From: Synergistales bacterium | GTDB lineage: Bacteria; Synergistota; Synergistia; Synergistales; Aminiphilaceae | Length of the DNA: 46,697 nucleotides | Assembly: GCA_021736445.1 (NCBI GenBank) | Contig: JAIPGA010000011.1 | Span: forward strand, 1-46,697 | Direction of reading: 5' to 3' | Shown: positions 15,136 to 23,358 of the stretch, one piece after another | How positions within the stretch are numbered: position 1 is the stretch's first letter | Layout: the number at the start of each line of letters is the position of its first letter | Program-made: the position numbers and the translations under genes | The notes under the pieces: generated by a model | What the model was told of the DNA's origin: nothing | The model's database searches: none | What the model saw: the letters and a program-made list of their open reading frames with translations, nothing else

Positions 15136-17100
15136 ATGGACGAATACAAAGACACCTCGCAGCGGCAAGGGAAAGAGGAGGCAGCCCGTGCCAAAAAACT
15201 CCAGGAGGATATCGAACGGGGCAAGCGCCATCTCGAGGGATGGCAGTACTGGGTCATAGCAGGCCTGGCGATCGCCGCCTCCATCTTCCACCTCTACACG
15301 GGAGCCTTCGGCCTCTTCTTCGCCATGAAGCAGCGTTCCATCCACTGGATGCTCATGGGGAGCATCATCTTCCTCCTCTACCCTATCTCCAAAAAGCGTC
15401 CCCGCGACAGGATCGACATCTGGGACTGGGGAACCATGGCCATGTTTGTCTGGTGCTGCCTCTATATCCTCATCAACTGGACGGAAATCGCCAACCGGGC
15501 GGGCTTCGCCACCCAGACGGATGTCGTCCTGGGCACCATCATGATCATCCTCACCATCGACGCGACCCGGCGGACCGTAGGATGGCCGCTTCCCATCGTG
15601 GCGATCATCGCCCTCCTCTACGCCCTCTTCGGGCCTCATCTTCCGGGCATCCTCCGACATCCGGCCTTTCCTCTCTCCGAGCTTGCCCCCTACGAGTATC
15701 TCAGGACCGACGGCATCTTTGGGGTACCCTTAGGGGTTTCCGCCTCGTTCATCTTTCTTTTCGTACTCTTCGGAGCCTTTTTGCAGGTTTCCGGCGCCGG
15801 CCAGTTCTTCATCGACCTGGCCATGGCGCTCACCGGACGCACCAAGGGCGGGCCGGCCAAGGCCGCCGTGGTCTCCAGCGCCCTCATGGGAAGCGTCTCA
15901 GGCAGTTCTGTCGCCAATACGGTCACCACAGGATCCTTCACGATTCCGCTGATGAAAAGCGTGGGGTACCCGCCCTTCTTCGCCGGTGCGGTGGAAGCGG
16001 CCTCGTCGACGGGAGGCCAGATCCTTCCGCCGGTAATGGGCGCCGCCGCCTTCATCATGGCACAGTTTCTGGGGGTGGCCTACTGGAACATTGTCATCGC
16101 CGCGGCGATCCCGGCGCTGCTGTACTTCTTCTCCGTCTTCATGATGGTCCATTTCCGGGCGGGACGGGAAGGCATCATGGGCATGCCCAAGAGCAAGCTT
16201 CCCCGCGTAGGGTACACGCTCAAAAGGGGCTGGCATCTGCTCTTCCCCGTGATCATCCTGATCGTTTTCCTCGCCCTGGGATACTCGGCGATCAAGGCCG
16301 TCTTCTGGTCCATCGTCCTCCTGGTGGCCGCCAGCTGGCTGGGGCCCAGGGAAAACCGGGTGACCCCTCAAAAGGTCATGGAGGCGATGATCGAAGGCGG
16401 GATCGCCGCCGTGGAGGTCGCCGCAGCATGCGCCTGTTCGGGGCTGATCATCGGCGTCGTCGGGCTCACCGGTCTGGGACTGGCCTTCACCTCCTTTATC
16501 CTCAGCCTCTCCCAGGGGATCCTCTGGCTGGCCCTGATCCTGACGATGATAGCCTCCATCATCCTGGGTATGGGGCTTCCCACGACGGCCAAGTACATCA
16601 TCCTCTCCACGCTGGCCGCCCCGGCTCTGAAGGAGCTGAATGTGCCGCTGCTGGCGGGGCACCTCTTTATCCTCTATTTCGGCGTCATCGCCGACGTCAC
16701 ACCGCCGGTGGCCCTGGCGGCCTACGCCGGAGCGGGTGTGGCCGGAGCGAACGCGATGAAAACGGGCTTCGCCGCCCTGGGGCTCGCGCTGGCAGGGTTC
16801 ATCGTCCCCTTCATGTTCGTCTACAACCCGGCGCTGCTCTTCCAGGCCCCGCTTCTCAAGGTGCTCCTCTCTGTGGGTACGGCATTGCTGGGGGTGGTCG
16901 CACTGGCCGCCGCGGTCCAGGCCTTCTACATGCGCAAGCTCCATCTTGTAGAACGTCTCGTCCTTGCCGCAACGGCCATCGCCCTGATCAAACCGGGCTG
17001 GGTCACCGACCTCGTGGGACTGGCCATTCTCGTTGGGGCCTACTACATGCAGCGCGTGAAGCCCGCACCGGAAGAGAAACCCCACGAGTCATCCGAATAA
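15136..17100 (+). CDS. TRAP transporter fused permease (DctQM type)
   Basis: A 654-residue membrane protein. A charged N-terminal stretch (1-35) leads into about 4 helices corresponding to the small DctQ subunit, then about 12-13 helices of the DctM subunit. DctM landmarks include MGSVSGSSVANTVTTGSFTIPLMK, GAVEAASSTGGQILPPVMGAAAF and LGMGLPTTAKYIILSTLAAPAL. Fused permeases of this kind normally pair with TAXI binding proteins, as here, and use a sodium gradient. ATG at 15136 follows AAGGAGTGAGACGGA. Downstream, the CoA-transferase gene starts 26 bases later, in the same operon. Confidence 0.93.
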   Translation: MDEYKDTSQRQGKEEAARAKKLQEDIERGKRHLEGWQYWVIAGLAIAASIFHLYTGAFGLFFAMKQRSIHWMLMGSIIFLLYPISKKRPRDRIDIWDWGTMAMFVWCCLYILINWTEIANRAGFATQTDVVLGTIMIILTIDATRRTVGWPLPIVAIIALLYALFGPHLPGILRHPAFPLSELAPYEYLRTDGIFGVPLGVSASFIFLFVLFGAFLQVSGAGQFFIDLAMALTGRTKGGPAKAAVVSSALMGSVSGSSVANTVTTGSFTIPLMKSVGYPPFFAGAVEAASSTGGQILPPVMGAAAFIMAQFLGVAYWNIVIAAAIPALLYFFSVFMMVHFRAGREGIMGMPKSKLPRVGYTLKRGWHLLFPVIILIVFLALGYSAIKAVFWSIVLLVAASWLGPRENRVTPQKVMEAMIEGGIAAVEVAAACACSGLIIGVVGLTGLGLAFTSFILSLSQGILWLALILTMIASIILGMGLPTTAKYIILSTLAAPALKELNVPLLAGHLFILYFGVIADVTPPVALAAYAGAGVAGANAMKTGFAALGLALAGFIVPFMFVYNPALLFQAPLLKVLLSVGTALLGVVALAAAVQAFYMRKLHLVERLVLAATAIALIKPGWVTDLVGLAILVGAYYMQRVKPAPEEKPHESSE

Positions 17101-17126
17101 TACATACCTGTTGGAGGTGAGAGAAC

Positions 17127-17816
17127 GTGGCAACAACAATCATCAAATCGGTCATGTCCCCAAAAGAAGCGATCACACATGTCAGGGACGGCCAGCGGAT
17201 CATGGTGGGCGGCTTCAACTACGGCGGGATCCCCTACACCCTGGTGGACGCCCTGGTCGAGGCAGGGACCAGGCATCTGAGGCTCATCGCAAACGACACC
17301 GCCTATGAGGACGTAGGGCACGGGAAGCTGGTCTGCAACGGACAGGTGGACAGCGTCATTGCTTCCCACGTAGGACTCAACAAGACCACCGGCGCCCTCT
17401 ATCATGAAGGGAAACTCGATCTCGAACTGTCCCCCCAGGGCACCTTTGCCGAGCGGATCCGAGCCGGCGGCTTCGGACTGGGAGGCATCCTGACCCCCAC
17501 CGGCATCGGCACCGTCGTGGAAGAGGGCAAGGAAATCATCGAAGTGGACGGAAGAAAATACATCCTCGAGAAACCGCTGACCGCCGATGTGGCCCTGATC
17601 AAGGGACACAAGGCGGACAGGATGGGCAACCTGACCTACTTCGGGACCAATCAGAACTTCAACCCCGCCATGGCGACCGCCGCCGAACTGGTCATCGCCG
17701 AGGTGGACGCCATCCTTGAGGTAGGAGAGCTCGACCCCGTCGAAGTGGTCACACCGGGGATGCTTGTGGATATTCTTGTCGTAAAGGGGGATTCCTACTA
17801 TGCTGCCAGAACTTGA
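17127..17816 (+). CDS. atoD: CoA-transferase subunit alpha (AtoD-like)
   Basis: A 229-residue subunit of a family I CoA-transferase. GTG at 17127 follows TTGGAGGTGAG. Seen: FNYGGIPYTLVDALVEAG (N-terminal CoA-binding region), FAERIRAGGFGLGGILTPTGIGT, YILEKPLTADVALIKGHKADRMGNLTY and MATAAELVIAEVD, all in the usual order for the alpha subunit of acetate/butyrate-acetoacetate CoA-transferase. It overlaps the beta subunit by 17 bases. Together they exchange CoA between an acyl-CoA and a keto or fatty acid; with the thiolase next door acetoacetate is the most obvious acceptor. Confidence 0.9.
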   Translation: MATTIIKSVMSPKEAITHVRDGQRIMVGGFNYGGIPYTLVDALVEAGTRHLRLIANDTAYEDVGHGKLVCNGQVDSVIASHVGLNKTTGALYHEGKLDLELSPQGTFAERIRAGGFGLGGILTPTGIGTVVEEGKEIIEVDGRKYILEKPLTADVALIKGHKADRMGNLTYFGTNQNFNPAMATAAELVIAEVDAILEVGELDPVEVVTPGMLVDILVVKGDSYYAART

Positions 17817-18489
17817 TAAAGATACCATCAGGAACCGCATCGCCCGTCGCATCGCACAGGAGTTCCACGACGGCCAGATCGTCAATCTCGGCATCGGGAT
17901 CCCGACACTGGTTTCGGACTATATCCCCGAAGGCGTGCGGATCATCTTCCAGACCGAGAACGGGGCCGTCTGCGCCGGCCCGAAGCCGGAAGAACCGGAC
18001 CTCCGTTTCATCGGTGCCGGAGGCAGGCCCCTTTCCATTCTGCCCGGCGGAGCCCTGATCCCCAGTGACCTCAGTTTCGGTCTCATCCGCGGCGGCCACC
18101 TGGATGCCACGGTGCTGGGCGCCCTGCAGGTGGACGAGAGCGCCGACCTCGCGAGCTGGATGGTGCCCGGCAAGCGGGTCCCCGGCATGGGCGGCTCCAT
18201 GGATCTGGTCACCGGCGCCAAACGGGTGATCATCGCCACGACACATACCACCAAGAAGGGGGAGGCCAAGCTGATCCCGAAATGCACCTTCCCTCTCACC
18301 GGCATCGGCGTGGTGAGCATGGTGGTCACCGAATACTGCGTCATGCGCTTCCAGGAGGGCAAAATGGTGCTCACCGAGCTGGCGCCACAGGTCACCGTGG
18401 ACGATCTGCGCGAGGTCACCGAAGCACGGTTCGAAACCGCCGACGAGGTCAAGACCATGCTTGCTGTCGAAGAGGAGGTCCACCAATGA
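17800..18489 (+). CDS. atoA: CoA-transferase subunit beta (AtoA-like)
   Basis: A 229-residue beta subunit carrying the catalytic glutamate in QTENGAV (Glu53), which forms the glutamyl-CoA thioester. The residues after it, CAGPKPEEPD, differ from the LGMGP usually seen in AtoA, so substrate range may differ. Conserved PGKRVPGMGGSMDLVTGAKRV and LTGIGVVSMVVTE follow. ATG at 17800 lies inside the alpha gene after GGGGGATT; its TGA overlaps the thiolase ATG. Tight coupling of the three genes argues for one metabolic unit. Confidence 0.9.
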   Translation: MLPELDKDTIRNRIARRIAQEFHDGQIVNLGIGIPTLVSDYIPEGVRIIFQTENGAVCAGPKPEEPDLRFIGAGGRPLSILPGGALIPSDLSFGLIRGGHLDATVLGALQVDESADLASWMVPGKRVPGMGGSMDLVTGAKRVIIATTHTTKKGEAKLIPKCTFPLTGIGVVSMVVTEYCVMRFQEGKMVLTELAPQVTVDDLREVTEARFETADEVKTMLAVEEEVHQ

Positions 18490-19670
18490 GCAATGCCGTC
18501 ATCGTCAGCGCCTGCAGAACGCCGGGAGGCAAGTACGGCGGCGGTCTGGCCGGCCTGAAGGCCACCGACCTGGGTGCCCTGGCGATCCGGGAATCCCTGC
18601 GCAGGGCAGGGGTGAGCGACGATGTGGTCGACGAGGTGGTCATGGGCAACGGATGGCAGGCCGGGGTGGGCGCCAATCCGGCGCGCATCGCCACCTACCG
18701 CTCGAGACTGCCGGTCTCCGTGCCCGCCTATACGGTGAACAAACGCTGCGGTTCCGGGCTGAAGGCCATCATGAACGCCGCCGACCGGGTGCGTCTCGGC
18801 GACATCGACCTGTCCGTCGCCGGCGGCATGGAAAGCGCCTCCAATGTCCCCTATCTGCTCGAGGAGGCCCGCTGGGGCCATCGGATGGGCGACAAGAAGA
18901 CCTACGACGCCCTCCACCGCGACGGATTGATGTGCCCCCTGGCGGAGATGATGATGGGTGCCACGGCGGAGATCCTCGCCGAGGAGCACGACATCTCCCG
19001 GGAGGAGCAGGACGCCTTCGGCCTGCGGAGCCACCAGCGGGCGCTGGAAGCCATCGACAGCGGCGCCTTCGCAGAGGAGACCTTCCCCGTGACGGTCACG
19101 CTCCGCAAAAAAGGCGAGGTCACCATCGACACCGACGAGATCCCCCGCCGGAACACCTCCATGGAGAAGCTCGGGAGACTGCCCGTCCTGTTCAAGGAGA
19201 ACGGCACCGTCACCGCGGGCACAAGCTCGGCGCTCTGCGACGCCGGCAGCGCCGTAACGGTCACCTCCCCGGAGTGGGCGAAGGGCAACGGTCTGGAGCC
19301 GATCGCCGAGATCCTGGCCTACGACTCCGGTGCCACCGAACCGGACCACATGGGGATGGGCCCCACTGTCGCCGTGCCGAAGGCCTTGGAGCGGGCCGGG
19401 CTTTCCCTTGAGGATATCGATCTGATCGAGCTCAACGAGGCCTTCGCCGCCCAGGTCCTGGCGGTGCACCGTGACATGCCCTTCGATATGGACCGCTGCA
19501 ATGTCCACGGCGGGGCCATCGCTCTGGGACACCCCATCGGCGCAACGGGCGCCAAGATCCTCACCACCCTCTACTACGCCCTCAAACACTCCGACAGGGA
19601 GCTCGGTCTGGCCACCGCATGCATCGGCGGCGGTCAGGGCGTAGCCATGGTGATCCGGCGTCTCGTCTGA
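18486..19670 (+). CDS. Acetyl-CoA acetyltransferase (thiolase)
   Basis: A 394-residue thiolase with the full catalytic set: nucleophile Cys88 in VNKRCGSGLKAI, the NEAFAAQ asparagine, His349 in GGAIALGHPIGATGAK and Cys379 in CIGGGQG. It would split acetoacetyl-CoA (or a related 3-ketoacyl-CoA) into acetyl-CoA units in the degradative direction. ATG at 18486 overlaps the atoA stop (ATGA) and fits the family N-terminus (VIVSACRTPGGKYGG). A strong intrinsic terminator begins 25 bases after the stop and closes the island. Confidence 0.93.
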   Translation: MSNAVIVSACRTPGGKYGGGLAGLKATDLGALAIRESLRRAGVSDDVVDEVVMGNGWQAGVGANPARIATYRSRLPVSVPAYTVNKRCGSGLKAIMNAADRVRLGDIDLSVAGGMESASNVPYLLEEARWGHRMGDKKTYDALHRDGLMCPLAEMMMGATAEILAEEHDISREEQDAFGLRSHQRALEAIDSGAFAEETFPVTVTLRKKGEVTIDTDEIPRRNTSMEKLGRLPVLFKENGTVTAGTSSALCDAGSAVTVTSPEWAKGNGLEPIAEILAYDSGATEPDHMGMGPTVAVPKALERAGLSLEDIDLIELNEAFAAQVLAVHRDMPFDMDRCNVHGGAIALGHPIGATGAKILTTLYYALKHSDRELGLATACIGGGQGVAMVIRRLV

Positions 19671-19695
19671 CCGCCGATTCACGCTCCCATACCCG

Positions 19696-19733
19696 CAGGG
19701 CATCCGGCCTCCCGGCTGGATGCCCTGTGTTTC
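19696..19733 (+). terminator. Intrinsic terminator after the thiolase gene
   Basis: CAGGGCATCC (19696-19705) pairs with GGATGCCCTG (19718-19727), extended inside by GGCC/GGCT pairs around TCCC, followed by TGTTTCTT. Confidence 0.82.
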
Positions 19734-19743
19734 TTCCCTCATG

Positions 19744-19749
19744 TATAAT
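19744..19749 (+). promoter_or_regulatory. Candidate -10 element for the YprB-like gene
   Basis: A perfect TATAAT preceded by TG lies 50 bases before the ATG at 19800. No good -35 is visible because that position falls in the terminator stem. Confidence 0.4.
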
Positions 19750-19799
19750 GGCGGTGATTCTACAGATACGGCACGTTCAGACACCCTGGAGGGAAGACC

Positions 19800-20966
19800 A
19801 TGGGGACCACCAGAAAGCGTCTCCGACGCATGCTCGGGGAGCCCGCCGCGGCACCTCACGCCCCGGAGGCCCCCGCCCCGCACAACCTGCCCACCGGTGA
19901 ATGGCTCGACGAAGGCGTCTACGGCATGGAACAGAGCATCCCCGCAACGGCCTTCCCCTACCACAAGGAGCGAGAGCCGCTGCTCGGGCCCTGGGGCGAG
20001 GCCCTGCCGCCGCTCTTTATAGACCTCGAAACGACAGGGCTCGCCGGCGGGACAGGCACCTACGCCTTTCTCGCCGGCATCGGCTTCTTTCGGGAGGATC
20101 GCCTGGTGGTGCGCCAGCTCTTTCTCGCCACACCGGCAGCGGAGAGCCGGTGGCTGTCGCGCATCCTCCAGTCACTCCCCACGGAAACGGCGGGACTGGT
20201 CACCTACAACGGCAAGCGCTTCGATATCCCCCTGCTGGAGACCAGGCATATCCTCACCGGGGTGGGGTCCCCCTGGTACGGCATGGGGCACCTCGATCTT
20301 TTGCACATGGTTCGTCGACTCTGGAAAAAGGAGCTGGACTCCTGCTCGCTAGGCAACGTGGAACGGCATATCCTCGGGTTCCTCCGCAGCGGGGAGGACG
20401 TTCCGGGATGGGAGGTCCCCCAGCGCTACCACCATTTTCTGGAAACCGGCGACGCGGCTCCGCTGGAGGGTGTGTTCTATCACAATCGGGAAGACATCCT
20501 CTCGCTGGCCCGGATCCGCAGCCGGATCGCCGCACTGATGGAGGGTGACGCCACGTCTGCGGAGCATCTCTCCGCCGGCGACGCCTGGGCATCCCGGGGA
20601 GAGACGGAACGGGCCCGCCACCACTGGGAGCTCGCGATCCCCCGGGGAGAGGCGCACTGGCGCCTGGGGATGGCGGCCAAAGGGAACGGCACATGGGAAC
20701 AGGCCGAGGGACACTTCCGGGAGGCCCGAAGGCAGGGAGAGCGTTATCTGGACTGCTGCGAGGAACTGGCAAAGATCTACGAGCACCGGCTGAAGGACAT
20801 CGACCGGGCTCTTGCGGAAACAGAGGGGGCACTGAGACATCTGCGGAACCGCCGGGCTGTCCTGGGCCCTTCCTGGAAGCGACGGAGAGAGGCCTTCGAG
20901 CACCGTTCCAGACGTCTCCAGGGGAAGATGGGGAGCAACCGCACGCCGCTTGCCCAACCGGACTAA
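19800..20966 (+). CDS. YprB-like ribonuclease H-fold 3'-5' exonuclease with TPR-like tail
   Basis: A 388-residue protein. The central domain (about 70-245) has a DEDD-type catalytic set: Asp75 and Glu77 in FIDLETTGL, Asp142 in YNGKRFDIPLL and Asp232 in FYHNREDILSL. This is the RNase_H_2 (YprB) family of metal-dependent exonucleases. The C-terminal part (about 250-350) has helical repeats typical of TPR proteins (GDAWASRGETERARHHWELA). Substrate and cellular role are not established for most members; in Firmicutes relatives it is linked to nucleic-acid processing. ATG at 19800 follows GGAGGGAAGACC. It overlaps the convergent secreted-protein gene by 4 bases. Confidence 0.82.
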   Translation: MGTTRKRLRRMLGEPAAAPHAPEAPAPHNLPTGEWLDEGVYGMEQSIPATAFPYHKEREPLLGPWGEALPPLFIDLETTGLAGGTGTYAFLAGIGFFREDRLVVRQLFLATPAAESRWLSRILQSLPTETAGLVTYNGKRFDIPLLETRHILTGVGSPWYGMGHLDLLHMVRRLWKKELDSCSLGNVERHILGFLRSGEDVPGWEVPQRYHHFLETGDAAPLEGVFYHNREDILSLARIRSRIAALMEGDATSAEHLSAGDAWASRGETERARHHWELAIPRGEAHWRLGMAAKGNGTWEQAEGHFREARRQGERYLDCCEELAKIYEHRLKDIDRALAETEGALRHLRNRRAVLGPSWKRRREAFEHRSRRLQGKMGSNRTPLAQPD

Positions 20967-21421
20967 CCGGCGCCGGAATCCCCGAATCCGAGCATCTCTA
21001 CCGCTCTCTCGATGGCCGAGCGCTCCGGGTAGGACTTCCACTGGATCTCCTCCCGTGGACGGCGGTACTCGTAGATCTCGCGCCCCCGATCGTCCACATA
21101 GGCCACGATCATCTCGCAGTAGTGCCGTTTTTCGAGATCCACGGCCATGACGGTATAACGGGTGCTGAGGCCGGACAGATCGAGGTTTTCCCTGGCGGCA
21201 CGCACCATCTCCCGGCGGACGAAGTCCGGGCGAAGCTCCTCTCTGAAGCTGATCCAGAGCTTGTCTGTCTTGGTATCGTAGGCGGAGGCCGAAGCCACCA
21301 GGTAGAGTGCGGCGCTCTCCTCGTTCTTCCCAAGCCTGACCAGCTGTTCGTCCTGTGCGGCAGAGGCCGTCCAGACCAGACTCAGAAGGAGCGCCAGGAC
21401 AAGCATACATCGCATTCGCAC
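20963..21421 (-). CDS. Small secreted protein, surface-adhesin-E-like
   Basis: A 152-residue protein with a signal peptide (about 1-22, hydrophobic core LVLALLLSLVW, cleavage near TASAA). The mature part is beta-rich: LYLVASASAYDTKTDKLWISF, YTVMAVDLEKRHYCEMIVAYV, then IQWKSYPERSAIERAVEML. The layout resembles the small periplasmic family annotated as surface-adhesin E, but I hold this loosely. GTG at 21421 is chosen for GGGAGG 8 bases upstream; ATG at 21415 is the alternative. It follows kaiC by 97 bases on the same strand; a link to that operon is unproven. Confidence 0.65.
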   Translation of the reverse strand: MRMRCMLVLALLLSLVWTASAAQDEQLVRLGKNEESAALYLVASASAYDTKTDKLWISFREELRPDFVRREMVRAARENLDLSGLSTRYTVMAVDLEKRHYCEMIVAYVDDRGREIYEYRRPREEIQWKSYPERSAIERAVEMLGFGDSGAG

Positions 21422-21518
21422 ACCTCACGCCTCCCTTCCGGCGCATGGCATCACAGAGGAGCGGGGCCGCCCGCTTCTGCCCCCTCCGTGCCGGTTTCGG
21501 GTCTGTGCCTCCGCGTGC

Positions 21519-23039
21519 CTAGATCCGGTCGTCGCCGAACATGTTCTGGAACCGTTCCATCTCCTCATGCTCCGTGTGACTCGGATTGCCGGCCAGGATC
21601 CCCACCACATTCCGGAAGGCCTCGCCGACATGCATCCCCTGGCTGTCAATGAGGAACTCCTTGATGTCCTTGTCGTGCTGGGAGCCGCGCATCTTCAGCG
21701 TGGTGATCCCCCGCCGCATCTCGCCGTAGAGCTCAACGTACCGGAGCAGAATGATCGTGTCGGTCAACGTGGAGATATGCCCCTCCGTCACGGAGGCCCC
21801 GCCGATCAGCGACGGCGATGTGGAGGTAAAGAGCCCGGTGATCTCCTGATGCTTGATAAAGGAGGTCAGGGCGATGACAAACTCGCGGTAGCCCTTTCTG
21901 GTCCCCACCCGCTCCAGTGCGGAGAGGCTGTCCACCGCAACACGGCTGGGCTGGAAGGTGTTCATGATATCCTTCATGATGATCAGGCGCTCCTCGAGAC
22001 CCACCACCTCCGGATATTCACAGACCACCTTGAGCTTCCCTTCCTTTTCCAGCGCCTCAAAATCGTGCCCCCAGCCCCGGGCGTTGCGGAACAGCTGCTC
22101 CCGGCTCTCCTCAAAGGCGAAGAGCACACAGGGCTTCCCCCTGCTTGCCCCGTCGGAGATAAACTCGGTGACCATCAGGGTCTTGCCCGTTCCAGTGGCG
22201 CCCGAGACCAGGATCACCGAATCCTTGAAAAAGCCGCCGCCGCACATCTTGTCCAGTGCGGCGTTGCCGCTGGAGATCCGCTCGTCGGAGGAACGCTGGC
22301 GGAGCTCCATCGCCGAGATGGGCACCACCACAATCCCTTCGCCGCTGATAATGCTGAAGGGGAATTCGCCCTTCTGATGCTCCGTCCCCCGAAATTTGAG
22401 GATCTCCGCCGTTCTTCGGCGTTTCTCGCCCTCCAGATTGTTCCGGAGGATGACCACATTGTCGGCCACAAACTCCTCGATGCCGTAGCGGGTGATCTGG
22501 CCGTACTCGTCGGCCCGCTCGGCGGTGAGAACCGCGGTGACCCCCATATCCTTCAATACCCTGTGGAGACGGAAGAGCTCGTTCCGTATCGTTCTGGGGT
22601 CATCGAATCTCGTGAAGAGCGCCCCCAGGGAATCGATGGAGACACGTTTCGCGCCGGTCCTGGCGATAGCGTTTTCCACCCTCGCCAGGAAACCGCCGAG
22701 ATCGAAGGCTCCACCCAGCTGGATATCCTGGGTCAGCTGCGGCGAGGCATCCACAAAGGCGAAGGTTCCCTGCCGCTCGTATGCCCTGAGATCCCAGCCC
22801 AGGGAGGCGACATTCCGGCTGATATCCTCGGGGGCCTCCTCGAAGGTGACCAGAACGCCGGGCTCGCCGTAATCGGCGATCCCCTTGACCACGAACTGAC
22901 AGGCGAACAGCGTCTTGCAGCTCCCGGCGGTACCGGTAAAGAGCGTCGTGCGCCCCTGCGGCAGCCCTCCCTCCGCGATCAGGTCGAACCCCTGGATCCC
23001 GGTCTTCAGCTTGCCCATTTCCTGCGCCCTTTCAGTCAT
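21519..23039 (-). CDS. kaiC: Circadian-clock-type ATPase/kinase KaiC
   Basis: A 506-residue double-RecA protein. CI: P-loop GTAGSCKT (36-43) and catalytic Glu67-Glu68 in TFEEAPEDISRN. CII: P-loop GATGTGKT (280-287) and Glu310-Glu311 in FAFEESREQLFRNA. The autophosphorylation pair is conserved as Ser423-Thr424 in GHISTLTDT, with Thr418 matching the third cyanobacterial site. A C-terminal tail follows (RGSQHDKDIKEFLI onward). Cyanobacterial KaiC cycles through these phospho-states; other bacteria use KaiC homologues as timers or stress switches. The CI P-loop has Cys where cyanobacteria have Gly. ATG at 23039 is set by AGAGGTGAG and overlaps kaiB by 8 bases. Last gene of a three-gene operon. 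Confidence 0.93.
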   Translation of the reverse strand: MTERAQEMGKLKTGIQGFDLIAEGGLPQGRTTLFTGTAGSCKTLFACQFVVKGIADYGEPGVLVTFEEAPEDISRNVASLGWDLRAYERQGTFAFVDASPQLTQDIQLGGAFDLGGFLARVENAIARTGAKRVSIDSLGALFTRFDDPRTIRNELFRLHRVLKDMGVTAVLTAERADEYGQITRYGIEEFVADNVVILRNNLEGEKRRRTAEILKFRGTEHQKGEFPFSIISGEGIVVVPISAMELRQRSSDERISSGNAALDKMCGGGFFKDSVILVSGATGTGKTLMVTEFISDGASRGKPCVLFAFEESREQLFRNARGWGHDFEALEKEGKLKVVCEYPEVVGLEERLIIMKDIMNTFQPSRVAVDSLSALERVGTRKGYREFVIALTSFIKHQEITGLFTSTSPSLIGGASVTEGHISTLTDTIILLRYVELYGEMRRGITTLKMRGSQHDKDIKEFLIDSQGMHVGEAFRNVVGILAGNPSHTEHEEMERFQNMFGDDRI

Positions 23040-23358
23040 CGTTCTCACCTCTCTTTTCAGAACTGCTCCGCCCCCGACCGACATCGAGGATCTCGAGCAC
23101 CCGGGGGATCTCTCCCAGATCGCCGATCACCCTCCGCTCCGGCTCCGGTCGAACCCGTATCAACGTCGGTGTCGCCAGTATCCGGTCCTGCTCGGCCAGC
23201 CAGGGCTGTTCGAGCACATCGACAATCTCCACGGTACACCGATCCTTGAGATAGACAGAACAGATATGATCCAGATTATCTACGGCTTTGCTGGAACGGG
23301 CCGTCATCCCCGTCACGAAGAGCTTCAGATGGATCTGCCGCTTCCCCTTCTCATCCAT
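23032..23358 (-). CDS. kaiB: Circadian clock protein KaiB
   Basis: A 108-residue protein that matches cyanobacterial KaiB along its length: LKLFVTGMTARSSKAVDNL, then VEIVDVLEQPWLAEQDRILATPTL and RRVIGDLGEIPRVLEILDV. KaiB switches fold to a thioredoxin-like form and docks on the CI ring of KaiC, sequestering KaiA in cyanobacteria. The LAEQDRILATPTL segment covers the fold-switch region. The last 15 or so residues (GRSSSEKRGENDD) are a charged extension. The gene overlaps the KaiA-like gene by 8 bases and kaiC by 8 bases, so all three are translationally coupled. Confidence 0.93.
   Translation of the reverse strand: MDEKGKRQIHLKLFVTGMTARSSKAVDNLDHICSVYLKDRCTVEIVDVLEQPWLAEQDRILATPTLIRVRPEPERRVIGDLGEIPRVLEILDVGRGRSSSEKRGENDD

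Noticed and set aside
15126-17120. Second plus-strand frame covering the TRAP permease
   Set aside because: Arg/His/Gly-rich translation without membrane segments; the permease frame is clearly the real one.
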